Positions 15,054 to 23,293 of a DNA stretch of 36,664 nucleotides are shown here, in pieces (position 1 is the stretch's first letter; the number at the start of each line of letters is the position of its first letter). The stretch is from Thermoproteota archaeon. Its GTDB lineage: Archaea; Korarchaeota; Korarchaeia; Korarchaeales; Korarchaeaceae. The stretch is from NCBI GenBank assembly GCA_027491785.1, contig JAOZGJ010000029.1, positions 1 through 36,664 on the forward strand. The letters run 5' to 3'. The translations under genes and the position numbers were made by a program. Under the pieces are notes generated by a model. It was not told the origin of the DNA and searched no databases. It was given only the letters and a program-made list of their open reading frames with translations.

Positions 15054-16164
15054 GGATCTCCCTCCCGCTTATCTCCATTACCTTTAGATTCCGCGCTAAA
15101 TGATCCATCATCTCCCTGCCTATCTTCGTCATCTCATGAACTACCCTTAGATGATAGGGGTATCCCCTTACTGAGTACTTGGCGAGCGAACTGATCAATT
15201 TAGCTACCCTAACTGCATCCATGCTTCCCAAGATCTCTATTCTAAGCGGATTGGCATTTCTCTCTAACCTCGCATAGGTGAAGGTTACAGGGTAACTATC
15301 TTCGATACCGGAAAACTCCGGGAAGGTCAACATGGTTACCTTCGGTAATAAAAACCCCTCCTGATTGGAATATCTCCTCACTATTTCCACATCAGGTATT
15401 TTATCATCGAAATAAGAGCTACTACTTGATCTCTTGGCTATGGCAATCACCGATGATTTTCCCTCTTTAAATAACTTATTCATGCTCAACAGCTTTTCGT
15501 ATCTCTCTATGAAGGCCTTAGCTCTCATGATTTCATCCTTCTTTGGATTTCTCCCTAGCTCCTCTTCCAGAATGGATCTCACAATAGACTCTATTAGATC
15601 AGACACCTCAATCCTATGGGTAATTGAAGATAGACCACTTGTGAGATCATAGCCCAGTTGATCCCTGATCTCCTCCAGAATTCTTCTCATGTGATAGGGA
15701 ACTCTCTGTCCATAAGGAGTTGATAGACCCCTATCTATTGATGCTATGAATGAACCGTCCATCAGTAGGATATCAGGACCGAAGTCTAGGGATCTAATCC
15801 CCATTTTAACTTCCATCGTTTCTCTACAGAAAGATACCCTCTCTCTAAGATAATAATCTTCAATAATCCCTATCTGGTACTTTCTAGCCCTTATTGCCTC
15901 TTCATCTTTTAAGAAGAGGGATGCTGATGCTATGAAGAGCACCTGCCCGAGCGTGAGGTAATCGCTGTTATTGCTCCCATCTACTGCTGCTATCTTGGAG
16001 AATTCTGGTTCAGGCAGCTCAGATATCCAATTACTCCGCAGCATGGAAATCGAGGCTCTTTCCTTGACATTAGTATCAGTTGATAGGAAGGAAGCCACGT
16101 AACTTCTAGCCCTTACAATCGCTTCTTCGATAGATTCGTAGGGTAGCTCTGGTATTGGGCGCAT
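15043..16164 (-). CDS. nurA: NurA 5'-3' nuclease
   Basis: A 373-residue NurA-domain nuclease. The RNase-H-like core shows the first catalytic Asp in KIAAVDGSNNSDYL and a second in ILLMDGSFIAS, with further family signatures around PEFSGIEDSYPVTF and YPYHLRVVHEMTKIG. The NurA dimer sits on the HerA hexamer and degrades the 5' strand to produce the 3' tail for RadA. First gene of the operon, ATG at 16164. A TATA-like element about 28 bases upstream suggests an almost leaderless transcript, shared with the divergent acyl-CoA synthetase gene. Confidence 0.95.
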   Translation of the reverse strand: MRPIPELPYESIEEAIVRARSYVASFLSTDTNVKERASISMLRSNWISELPEPEFSKIAAVDGSNNSDYLTLGQVLFIASASLFLKDEEAIRARKYQIGIIEDYYLRERVSFCRETMEVKMGIRSLDFGPDILLMDGSFIASIDRGLSTPYGQRVPYHMRRILEEIRDQLGYDLTSGLSSITHRIEVSDLIESIVRSILEEELGRNPKKDEIMRAKAFIERYEKLLSMNKLFKEGKSSVIAIAKRSSSSSYFDDKIPDVEIVRRYSNQEGFLLPKVTMLTFPEFSGIEDSYPVTFTYARLERNANPLRIEILGSMDAVRVAKLISSLAKYSVRGYPYHLRVVHEMTKIGREMMDHLARNLKVMEISGREILGE

Positions 16165-16188
16165 TCACCCATACTAACAGGTGCTAGA

Positions 16189-16198
16189 TTTTAACATA
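16189..16198. promoter_or_regulatory. shared TATA box between nurA and acyl-CoA synthetase
   Basis: The near-symmetrical TTTTAACATA lies 24 bases from the nurA ATG (16164) and 25 bases from the TTG at 16224. It is the only good TATA candidate in the 59-base divergent gap. Confidence 0.45.
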
Positions 16199-16223
16199 TT
16201 CTAAGTAGTAATCGGGGGATACC

Positions 16224-17609
16224 TTGACGGACTTAGACACGTTCTTCAAACCTAAGTCTGTAGCTATAATAGGAGCCTCTAGAAATCCTAAGAGAGTAGG
16301 TCACGTTATTCTAAAGAGAATGATAGAAATAGGATATCCTGGCAAGCTATATCCAGTCAATCCAAAGGCTAATGAGATATTAGGGCTTAAATGCTATCCT
16401 AGTATTGAGGAGATACCAGATAAAGTAGAACTCACTGTAATTGCATTAAGAGCAGATCTAACACCTTCAGCATTAGAAGAATCGGCTAAAAAGGGTGCTA
16501 AGGCCGCAATAGTAATATCAGGAGGTTTTTCTGAGATAGGAAACTATGAGTTAGAAGATAGGCTTTTATCTATAGCTAAAAATTATGGAATCAGGATCAT
16601 TGGACCTAATTGCTTGGGAATTTTCGACCCTAAGAATAGGATAGATACTTTGTTCCTTCCTAAAGAGGTTATACCTAGGCCTAGGGCAGGTGAGGTATCA
16701 ATAATAACTCAAAGCGGAAGCTTAGGCAGCACCCTCCTAACTATGATAAGGAAGGAAGGTAGGGGATTGAGTAAATTCATAAGCTATGGTAATAGGGTCG
16801 ATGTCGATGAGGGAGATCTCATAAGCTATCTAGCCGAGGATGATGATACGAAAGTCATCGCTGCTTACATAGAGGGTGTCGCTGATGGTCGGAAATTCAT
16901 GGATGCCATAAGATATGCCTCCATCAAGAAACCAGTGGTAGTTCTAAAAGGTGGGAGAACTGCCTCGGGAGATAGGGCTGTTAAGAGTCATACAGGATCT
17001 CTCGCTGGTAGGAGTGATATATTCGAGGCAGCTGTAAGTCAAAGCGGGGGCATAATAGTAGATACCTTGGATGAGTTTGTGGATGTACCAGTGGCTCTTT
17101 CAACACAGCCTCCGATGTACGGGGATAAAGTAGCTGTCTTAACTAATGGAGGAGGGTTTGGTATACTTGCAGTTGATGCCCTTGAGATGAGGGGGTTCAA
17201 AGTATCTCCTCCCTCACGGGATTTAATGAGGAAGTTAAAGGATATACTTCCTCCCTACTATCCTGTAGGTAATCCTACCGATCTAACTGGAGATTCTACT
17301 CCAGAGCAATTCTTAGATTCAGGGTTGCTGATTGCTGAGAGCGGTGAGTATGACGCATTATTCCTCATTCCTCTGCTGGGAGTTCCTGGTATGGTACCTG
17401 AGAAGACCGAGAGTATGCTCATACAATTAGTTAAAAACTCAGAAATACCGATAGTTGCTACAGCAGTCCCTACCACACCCGATGTGGAGGATGTCTTACA
17501 TAGAATGGAGGAGAAGGGACTTCCTATATATCCAACACCAGAGAGAGCGGCGTCTTCTCTCTACGGTCTCAGGCAATATGGAAAAATGAGGAGCCGAAAT
17601 TCGCAATAG
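16224..17609 (+). CDS. acdA: ADP-forming acyl-CoA (acetyl-CoA) synthetase, α subunit
   Basis: A 461-residue α subunit of the nucleotide-diphosphate-forming acyl-CoA synthetase. It has an N-terminal CoA-binding domain (KSVAIIGASRNPKRVGHVIL), then succinyl-CoA-synthetase-like domains with IGPNCLGI and the phosphohistidine loop KSHTGSLAG, in which H256 is the predicted phosphorylated residue. Such enzymes turn acyl-CoA, ADP and phosphate into acid, CoA and ATP in peptide- and sugar-fermenting archaea. The ATP-grasp β subunit is not adjacent and must be elsewhere. TTG 16224 is preceded by GGGGGAT. The exact acyl specificity cannot be read from sequence. Confidence 0.9.
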   Translation: MTDLDTFFKPKSVAIIGASRNPKRVGHVILKRMIEIGYPGKLYPVNPKANEILGLKCYPSIEEIPDKVELTVIALRADLTPSALEESAKKGAKAAIVISGGFSEIGNYELEDRLLSIAKNYGIRIIGPNCLGIFDPKNRIDTLFLPKEVIPRPRAGEVSIITQSGSLGSTLLTMIRKEGRGLSKFISYGNRVDVDEGDLISYLAEDDDTKVIAAYIEGVADGRKFMDAIRYASIKKPVVVLKGGRTASGDRAVKSHTGSLAGRSDIFEAAVSQSGGIIVDTLDEFVDVPVALSTQPPMYGDKVAVLTNGGGFGILAVDALEMRGFKVSPPSRDLMRKLKDILPPYYPVGNPTDLTGDSTPEQFLDSGLLIAESGEYDALFLIPLLGVPGMVPEKTESMLIQLVKNSEIPIVATAVPTTPDVEDVLHRMEEKGLPIYPTPERAASSLYGLRQYGKMRSRNSQ

Positions 17610-17651
17610 AATATTTTTAAAAGAAGGTTTCCCAATTCGGAGGTGATAAGC

Positions 17652-18359
17652 TTGCCTGGTTTCTGGGATAGGCTCAAGACTAGTATCGAAGCTAAGCTGA
17701 ATAAACTTCTCGATAACTTCGAGGATCCGAGGGAGCAGTTAGACTACGCATACGACAAATTAGTACAACAACTTCATGATGTAGAGATGGCTCTATCTAG
17801 GGCAATAACTGCTAGAAAGAAACTCGAGTTTGAGTTAGAACGAATGGATGAGAGGATAAATGATCTAGACGATAAGGCTAAGAGAGCTATGAAACTCGGT
17901 AGGGAAGATCTAGCTAGGAAGGCCCTGGAAAGGAAGCTAGTCTTAATATCTCAAAGGAAGACTCTCGAAGAGAAGATAAAAGAAATGAAAGAGGATGAAG
18001 AAAATCTCATGGAAGTAAGAGATAAGCTAAAGACCAAGATAGATCTGTTTAAGGCTAAGAAGGAGCAACTTAAAGCAGAGTATGAGGCCTCCAAGGCCCA
18101 AGTCGAGGTCCAAGAGATGGTCACAGGTCTCTCTGATGACTTCGCATCTGCAGCTGAGATAATAGATAGAGCGGAAAGTAAGGTAAATGATATGAAAGCT
18201 AGAGCTGCTGCTTTGGACGAGCTTGTAGCGACCGGAGGAGCTTTGGATGTTTTAGAGCCAGAGGAGAAGGACGAAATAGAGAGGGAACTAGATAAAGTTG
18301 AACTGAACAGCCAACTAGAGGAGGAGATGAAAAAGCTTAAGGAAGAGGTAGGGAGCTGA
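17652..18359 (+). CDS. pspA: PspA/Vipp1 (IM30) family membrane-stress protein
   Basis: A 235-residue, almost wholly α-helical coiled-coil protein of the PspA/Vipp1 family, a member of the ESCRT-III superfamily. The N-terminus (PGFWDRLKTSIEAKLNKLLD) is the family's amphipathic membrane-binding helix, followed by DPREQLDYAYDKLVQQL and the helical hairpin. An acidic C-terminal helix ends it. PspA proteins assemble on damaged membranes and maintain bilayer integrity. The start TTG 17652 is chosen because GGAGGTGAT at 17639-17647 fits it; GTG at 17643 lies inside that site. It is followed 7 bases later by a small membrane protein with a DNA-binding-like domain. Confidence 0.88.
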   Translation: MPGFWDRLKTSIEAKLNKLLDNFEDPREQLDYAYDKLVQQLHDVEMALSRAITARKKLEFELERMDERINDLDDKAKRAMKLGREDLARKALERKLVLISQRKTLEEKIKEMKEDEENLMEVRDKLKTKIDLFKAKKEQLKAEYEASKAQVEVQEMVTGLSDDFASAAEIIDRAESKVNDMKARAAALDELVATGGALDVLEPEEKDEIERELDKVELNSQLEEEMKKLKEEVGS

Positions 18360-18366
18360 CTCTCCC

Positions 18367-18759
18367 TTGTCCTCCTTAAGGGATCTTTTATCCTATGGAG
18401 CTAGCATTATTTTGATATTTTTTGGACTGATATTTCTCATAGCAAGTAGTATAGAACCGACTAGAGTGTTCCCCGGGCTTGCAATGTTAATTCTGGGGTT
18501 AGGTGTCATATACGCTAATATGAAGCTGAAAAAAGCCGAACTATCCAAAGAGATGCTCGAATCCAAGGTGATAAGCCTAGCTAGAAGAAAGGGAGGGTAT
18601 GTAACTGTAGCTGATGTGGCTGCAGATCTCAATGTGCCAGTAGATGTTGCAGAGGAATTGTTGCATGGCCTTGAAAGAAAGGGGCTAGCATTTCTTGACT
18701 TCAAAAGAATAGGAGATGAAGGAGTGGAAGTATATAGGATATTAGGTACTGAAAGTTAG
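18367..18759 (+). CDS. membrane protein with C-terminal winged-helix domain, paired with PspA
   Basis: A 130-residue protein with two transmembrane helices (about 9-28 and 34-51) separated by a short loop (SIEPTRV), then a basic linker and a winged-helix fold (about 63-126: LARRKGGYVTVADVAADLNV, then an HTH helix VDVAEELLHGLERKG and a wing). The architecture suggests a membrane-tethered regulator or adaptor. It is 7 bases after pspA, so cotranscribed. PspB/PspC do the membrane-side job in bacteria; this could be an archaeal counterpart, by inference from position only. The start is TTG 18367 with AGGTAGGGAG upstream. It ends with a 4-base tail overlap with the convergent gene. Confidence 0.7.
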   Translation: MSSLRDLLSYGASIILIFFGLIFLIASSIEPTRVFPGLAMLILGLGVIYANMKLKKAELSKEMLESKVISLARRKGGYVTVADVAADLNVPVDVAEELLHGLERKGLAFLDFKRIGDEGVEVYRILGTES

Positions 18760-19082
18760 GATACAGGAGTTCCAGGAGGAACCTTCTCCTCCGGAGAGAG
18801 AAGCACAGGTCTTCCATCGACGACTGCTGCAAGCAGCATCCCTTGGGATTCTATTCCCATGAACTTCCTAGGCTGGAGATTGGCAACTACGACTATCTGC
18901 TTTCCGATTAGGTCCTCAGGATTATAATATTCGGCCACGCCAGCTATCAACTGCCTTCGTTCATTGCCTAAATTTACCACAAGCCTCACTAGCTTTCTGC
19001 TTCCTTCCACTTTTTCCGCTTCAATTATCTCCCCGACCCTTAAATCAAGCTTCTTAAAATCGGAAAATGAGACATAGCCCAT
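18756..19082 (-). CDS. free-standing tRNA-binding (EMAPII/CsaA-like OB) domain protein
   Basis: A 108-residue OB-fold protein of the tRNA_bind family: FSDFKKLDLRVGEIIEAE, LVRLVVNLGNERRQLIAGVA, NLQPRKFMGIESQGMLLAA. This is the domain found at the C-terminus of bacterial methionyl-tRNA synthetases and in Arc1p/EMAPII; archaea often encode it alone as MetG β chain. It likely helps methionyl-tRNA synthetase bind tRNA; CsaA-like chaperone function is an alternative. ATG 19082 has AGGTGAT upstream; GTG 19091 would fall inside that site. Confidence 0.88.
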   Translation of the reverse strand: MGYVSFSDFKKLDLRVGEIIEAEKVEGSRKLVRLVVNLGNERRQLIAGVAEYYNPEDLIGKQIVVVANLQPRKFMGIESQGMLLAAVVDGRPVLLSPEEKVPPGTPVS

Positions 19083-19150
19083 GGATATCACCTAACCTAT
19101 GATAAGTATACTATTTTTAAATCAGTAAGATGTAAAGTACTCCTGTAAAG

Positions 19151-19167
19151 GACCGCTTCAGACGGTC
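19151..19167 (+). promoter_or_regulatory. small hairpin in the leader of the β-CASP RNase gene
   Basis: GACCG (19151-19155) pairs with CGGTC (19163-19167) across a 7-base loop. A TATA-like tatttttaaat at about 19112-19122 predicts a start near 19143, so the hairpin would sit near the 5' end of the message, ahead of GAGGTGA at 19175-19181. Confidence 0.3.
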
Positions 19168-19190
19168 TAAATAAGAGGTGAAACGTGAAG

Positions 19191-20462
19191 ATGGGGAAGA
19201 TATCAATAGCCGCTTTAGGTGGTACTCGCGAAGTGGGCAAAAGCGCTATCTTGTTGGAAGCTGGCGAAACTAGGGTATTGTTGGATTACGGCATGAAGCT
19301 AATACCTAAGGAGCACCCCGAGTTCCCTCCCATACCTGAGAGGGTTGATGCAGTTCTGCTTACCCACGCGCATCTAGACCATTCCGGCTCCCTGCCTAGG
19401 CTAGTCAGCCATGGCAAGAACGTTCCAGTCTACGGTATAGATATTACAAGAGAGTATTCCGAGCTACTGCTTTACGACGCCATAAAAGTAGCTAGGCTAA
19501 GGGAGCATAACATAGGGTATGGCCCAAAAGATGTTAGAAAGACCTTGAACAACTTCAGGCCAGTGGAGTTCAATGTTCCCTTCAAAGTAGGCAATCTAGA
19601 AGTTACTGCTATAAATGCTGGCCACATACCAGGCTCTGCTATGTTCTATCTCAAATATAACGGCAGATCTGTGCTATACACGGGGGACTTCAATACGATT
19701 CCATCTAGGCTCATGCCTCCAGCTAATGTAGAAGACATACCTCCCGTAGATATACTAATTATAGAGTCAACTTACGCTATGAAGGAGCACCCTCCTAGAT
19801 CAAAGCAAGAAACCCTGTTGAAGGAGATAGTATTGGAAACTCTGAAATCTGGTGGTACAGCTATAGTAGCTGGGTTTGCGATCGGAAGATTGCTCGAGGT
19901 AGCGATGGCACTTAGATCCAGGGGATTTAAGGGGAGGCTCTTCTTAGATGGAATGGCTAGAAAGAGTACAGAAATAACGGAATATTTCTCCAATAGAGTA
20001 AGAGATCCTGATAGCTTAAGATTAGCTATCAGAAGTATAACATCCGTGAGAAACTGGCATATGAGGAAGAAGATAGCGAAGAAGTCAGATGTAATCCTAA
20101 CCACATCGGGGATGCTAGAGGGAGGTCCTGTCCACTACTACTTGAAAGAGAAGAAGGAGGATGAAAACAGTACAGTGACCCTAACGGGATATCAAGTAGA
20201 AGGAACTGAAGGAAGGAAGCTATTAGAAGAGGGGAAAATGGAGATAGAAGGAGAAGAGACATGGATAATGATGAAGGTAAATCAACTTAATTTCTCAGCT
20301 CATGCGAGCAGGTCCGGAATACTAGGTCTGATAAAGGAGCTAAAGCCTGAGAGCGTGGTAGTAGTTCATGGGGAAAACTCCGACTTATTTGCAAATGAGT
20401 TAGAGGAGAAGATGAGCATACCAGCTTTCTCCCCAGAAATAGGAGAAGAAGCAGTATTCTAA
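19191..20462 (+). CDS. β-CASP metallo-β-lactamase ribonuclease (aCPSF2/RNase J-like)
   Basis: A 423-residue metallo-β-lactamase/β-CASP nuclease. Motif 2 is THAHLDHSG, motif 3 GHIPGSAMF, motif 4 YTGDFN; the β-CASP insert carries IIESTYAMKEHPPR (motif A) with VAGFAIGR; NFSAHASRSG and VVVHGE near the C-terminus give motifs B and C. There are no KH domains, so it is not the longer FttA/aCPSF1; it matches the aCPSF2 group, involved in RNA processing or decay. ATG 19191 is 9 bases after GAGGTGA; GTG 19185 would be too close. It ends with a 4-base overlap with the convergent operon. Confidence 0.9.
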   Translation: MGKISIAALGGTREVGKSAILLEAGETRVLLDYGMKLIPKEHPEFPPIPERVDAVLLTHAHLDHSGSLPRLVSHGKNVPVYGIDITREYSELLLYDAIKVARLREHNIGYGPKDVRKTLNNFRPVEFNVPFKVGNLEVTAINAGHIPGSAMFYLKYNGRSVLYTGDFNTIPSRLMPPANVEDIPPVDILIIESTYAMKEHPPRSKQETLLKEIVLETLKSGGTAIVAGFAIGRLLEVAMALRSRGFKGRLFLDGMARKSTEITEYFSNRVRDPDSLRLAIRSITSVRNWHMRKKIAKKSDVILTTSGMLEGGPVHYYLKEKKEDENSTVTLTGYQVEGTEGRKLLEEGKMEIEGEETWIMMKVNQLNFSAHASRSGILGLIKELKPESVVVVHGENSDLFANELEEKMSIPAFSPEIGEEAVF

Positions 20463-20716
20463 GTACCTAATTTCGGGACAATAACTTTTATCTTAACCTC
20501 TTTCACTCCATCAACTTTTTCTGCTTCCTTTTTCATCGCTAAAACAAGGAAGTTGATGAATGGGCAAAAAGGAGTCTCTAAAGCGAAATCTATTTGAACT
20601 ACTCCGTTCTTCTCCTCTATTTTCCTTATTAGCCCTAAATCTACGATATTTTTCCTTAATTCAGGATCTCTCACCTTCTTAAGAGCTTCCCAGACGTCTC
20701 TTTCGATATCATTCAT
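20459..20716 (-). CDS. MIP18/DUF59 family iron-sulfur assembly protein
   Basis: An 85-residue protein of the MIP18 (DUF59) family, related to PaaD, SufT and the N-terminus of ApbC: VWEALKKVRDPELRKNIVDLGL and the strand IDFALETPFCPFINFL with the conserved Cys. Family members help insert Fe-S clusters into target proteins. The start overlaps the stop of the radical SAM gene upstream (ATGA), suggesting the two are translated together and that the radical SAM protein may be a client. The link is inferred. Confidence 0.88.
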   Translation of the reverse strand: MNDIERDVWEALKKVRDPELRKNIVDLGLIRKIEEKNGVVQIDFALETPFCPFINFLVLAMKKEAEKVDGVKEVKIKVIVPKLGT

Positions 20717-21786
20717 TCGGTAGAACTCTCCCTCAATATGAAATCCAAGGGAAATACCTGCAAGACCTTCCTATCATCAGTTGGCATGACTTCAATGAGC
20801 TTTCCCATGAGACCAAGGCTCTTTATCTCACTCGCTATCTCTTGGAAGGTATAAGCATCCATGAGGAGCTTCCCTTCACTAAGCCTCCCTCCATACTTAG
20901 TGTAGAGATAGAGGAGGGCCTCTTTGGGTCCTTGGATTTCCCCGTAGATGAGCGTACCCTCATCAGTAGGAACCTCATATTCACGTGCGACTTTACTCGC
21001 CCTCCTTGACCACCTCATCCTGACTTGATATTCCTTCTGAAGGGCGGGGCAGAAATAGCCCATTATAGAGGTTTCCCTCTCTATGAATCTAAGAATCTCC
21101 ATTGCAGTTTCTCTACTCCCCAAAACCGCAACTTCACTATCGGGTTTCGGCTTAAATCCCATGGATAGGAGCCTTTCCCTATTAGACGGAGTGAATTCGA
21201 GCTCGTTTAAGTTCATGAAATCCGCATCTATCTTATCCAAGTAAGAAGCGAGCTCCTTAAGCGACCTTATCCACTTTTCTCCAGGTATGGAAGGCATCTC
21301 TGCCCCCACATAGAATCCCATATCTATAGCAAGCTTAATTTTATCCCAAGATCTCCTATCCCATACATGAAACCTTATCTCATCCAATCCAGCTTCGATA
21401 AGTAGTTTCAAGATATCTTCATTTATCCCCCAAGCATTGGTATACATGTGAATATGAAATTCCCTGCCAAATCGGTCTTTTAACATTTTAACATAGTGGG
21501 CTACCCTGTAAGGTACCATGGATGGCTCTCCACCCGTAATTCCAGCACCTAAGGCAGAAATGAGTTCTGCTTCCTTTATTATATCATCATCTTCCTTAGC
21601 AGGATTCTCATCTACCATTACTAGGTCCTTATCCCTCCTCCAACTCGATATCGTACAATAGGGACAACTATCGTACAGGGGGCACTTTCCAGTTACGAAG
21701 AGAACTAACTTAGCTCCCTTCCAGCAGAGATCGCATCCCTTACTCCATCCTCTTACTCTAAGTGCTCCTAAAGGAAGCTCTTCCAT
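20713..21786 (-). CDS. radical SAM protein, COG2108-like (PflA-related, function unknown)
   Basis: A 357-residue radical SAM protein with an unusual cluster motif, C35-x5-C41-x2-C44 (CPLYDSCPYC), instead of the common CxxxCxxC. It also has an upstream CxxC pair, C18/C21 (GCDLCWKGAKLVLF). A GGEPS motif and a barrel with MYTNAWG and EIRFHVWD follow, and a C-terminal domain from about 265 has no cysteine cluster. It resembles the archaeal COG2108 group described as related to pyruvate formate-lyase activating enzyme; substrate unknown. ATG 21786 is 2 bases after the ahcY stop; TTG 21801 is a longer alternative. It overlaps the MIP18-family gene. Confidence 0.8.
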   Translation of the reverse strand: MEELPLGALRVRGWSKGCDLCWKGAKLVLFVTGKCPLYDSCPYCTISSWRRDKDLVMVDENPAKEDDDIIKEAELISALGAGITGGEPSMVPYRVAHYVKMLKDRFGREFHIHMYTNAWGINEDILKLLIEAGLDEIRFHVWDRRSWDKIKLAIDMGFYVGAEMPSIPGEKWIRSLKELASYLDKIDADFMNLNELEFTPSNRERLLSMGFKPKPDSEVAVLGSRETAMEILRFIERETSIMGYFCPALQKEYQVRMRWSRRASKVAREYEVPTDEGTLIYGEIQGPKEALLYLYTKYGGRLSEGKLLMDAYTFQEIASEIKSLGLMGKLIEVMPTDDRKVLQVFPLDFILRESSTE

Positions 21787-21788
21787 AA

Positions 21789-23027
21789 TTACCCACGCCA
21801 ACTAGAGAGATACCTTTCCTGTTCCGAGGTCAACTTATCTATTTCTATTCCCATGGATCTCAATTTAAGCCTAGCAACCTCTTCATCTATATCTCTAGGA
21901 ACTGGAAGAACCTTAGGAGGTAAATTCTCTCCTTCCTTCACTAAATATTCGACAGAGAGGGCCTGATTAGAGAAACTCATATCCATGACCTCGCTTGGAT
22001 GTCCTTCTGCAGCTACGAGATTAACTAGCCTCCCTTCTCCGAGTAGATATACCTTCCTACCATTAGGTAATAAATACTCCTTCACGTTTTCTCTTATCTC
22101 CCTGCTAGACAGGGCCATTAGTTCTAGGTCCTTGACGGAAACTTCCACATTGAAATGGCCGGCATTTGCAAGTATAGCTCCGTCCTTCATTAGGCTCATG
22201 TGCTCCGCCTTTATAACATCCCTGTCACCAGTTGCAGTCACGAATATATCTCCTATCTTGGCCGCTTCCTTCATGGGCATCACAATATAGCCATCCATCG
22301 CCGCTAGGAGAGCCCTTATGGGATCTACTTCTGTTACTATGACTTTAGCTCCCATTCCACGCGCTCTCATTGCAATTCCTCTCCCTACGTGACCATATCC
22401 AGCAACTACAAACCATTTCCCGGCTATCATTATGTTCGTGGCCCTTAATATACCATCTATGGTGCTCTGGCCAGTTCCGTAAACATTATCAAAATTCCAT
22501 TTCGTTTCAGCATTATTAACTGCTATCAGAGGATATTTCAGGATCCCCTCATTAGCTAGGGACCTTATCCTTATGACCCCTGTGGTGGTCTCCTCAGTAC
22601 CTCCTATGATATTACTGGCATATCCCTTCTCATGGGCCATTACAGTTATATCTCCCCCATCATCCATTGTTATACGAGGATTACATGCCAACGCGCTCTC
22701 TATGGCTCCATAATAGTCCTCCTCTGACATTCCTTTCCAAGCATAGACCTCTATGCCCTCATCGGCAAGGGCGGCAGCAACATCATCTTGTGTAGAAAGT
22801 GGATTAGAGGCCGAGAGACAAACTTCAGCACCTCCCTCCCTCAGGGTTAAGACTAGCACGGCAGTCTCCTTAGTAACGTGTAGGCATGCGGAAATCCTAG
22901 TATCTTTTAATGGTTTCTCCTTGGAAAACCTCTCAGCTATACTCGAGAGAACTGGCATATGGGCCTTAGCCCATTCAATCTTCAATCTACCTTTATCAGC
23001 TAGTTTACGATCCTTTACCCTCGGCAT
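21789..23027 (-). CDS. ahcY: adenosylhomocysteinase (S-adenosylhomocysteine hydrolase)
   Basis: A 412-residue NAD-dependent enzyme that splits S-adenosylhomocysteine into adenosine and homocysteine, relieving methyltransferase inhibition and completing the SAM cycle. Signatures are [24 protein letters not shown], the NAD-binding [22 protein letters not shown] and [18 protein letters not shown]. Archaeal enzymes of this length lack the C-terminal extension of eukaryotic ones. Family alignment supports ATG 23027 ([14 protein letters not shown]); a GTG at 23066 overlapping the TusA-like stop by 4 bases gives 13 extra residues and is the alternative. Confidence 0.96.
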   Translation of the reverse strand: MPRVKDRKLADKGRLKIEWAKAHMPVLSSIAERFSKEKPLKDTRISACLHVTKETAVLVLTLREGGAEVCLSASNPLSTQDDVAAALADEGIEVYAWKGMSEEDYYGAIESALACNPRITMDDGGDITVMAHEKGYASNIIGGTEETTTGVIRIRSLANEGILKYPLIAVNNAETKWNFDNVYGTGQSTIDGILRATNIMIAGKWFVVAGYGHVGRGIAMRARGMGAKVIVTEVDPIRALLAAMDGYIVMPMKEAAKIGDIFVTATGDRDVIKAEHMSLMKDGAILANAGHFNVEVSVKDLELMALSSREIRENVKEYLLPNGRKVYLLGEGRLVNLVAAEGHPSEVMDMSFSNQALSVEYLVKEGENLPPKVLPVPRDIDEEVARLKLRSMGIEIDKLTSEQERYLSSWRG

Positions 23028-23062
23028 GTCACATCGATGTTTCGATCTTTTGAGAAATAAAA

Positions 23063-23284
23063 TCACTTCCTTTTAGTTATCTGAATACTCCAATAGTCTC
23101 CTTTCCTTACTATTCCCTTGAGCACATGACCTGTTCTCCTAATCCACTCATAGACGTCATCTATTGAATCTTTATCGTCTACAAGAAAGTTCAGGGTCTC
23201 TCCGGTGTTGATTTTCTTGATCGCTTTGGCTATTTGAATTATTGGAAAGGGACTCCTCTTACCCCTGAGGTCTATCGCCTTCAT
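23063..23284 (-). CDS. TusA/SirA-family protein lacking the catalytic cysteine
   Basis: A 73-residue TusA/SirA/YedF-fold protein: [20 protein letters not shown], a middle [19 protein letters not shown] and a final strand. The family signature is a CPxP motif whose Cys carries sulfur; here it is SPFP, with Ser11 in place of Cys, and no other Cys is present in the protein. Persulfide transfer in the usual way is therefore excluded. A binding or regulatory role is possible. It lies between the acetyltransferase (9 bases) and ahcY. Confidence 0.8.
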   Translation of the reverse strand: MKAIDLRGKRSPFPIIQIAKAIKKINTGETLNFLVDDKDSIDDVYEWIRRTGHVLKGIVRKGDYWSIQITKRK

Positions 23285-23293
23285 ATTATAGGC

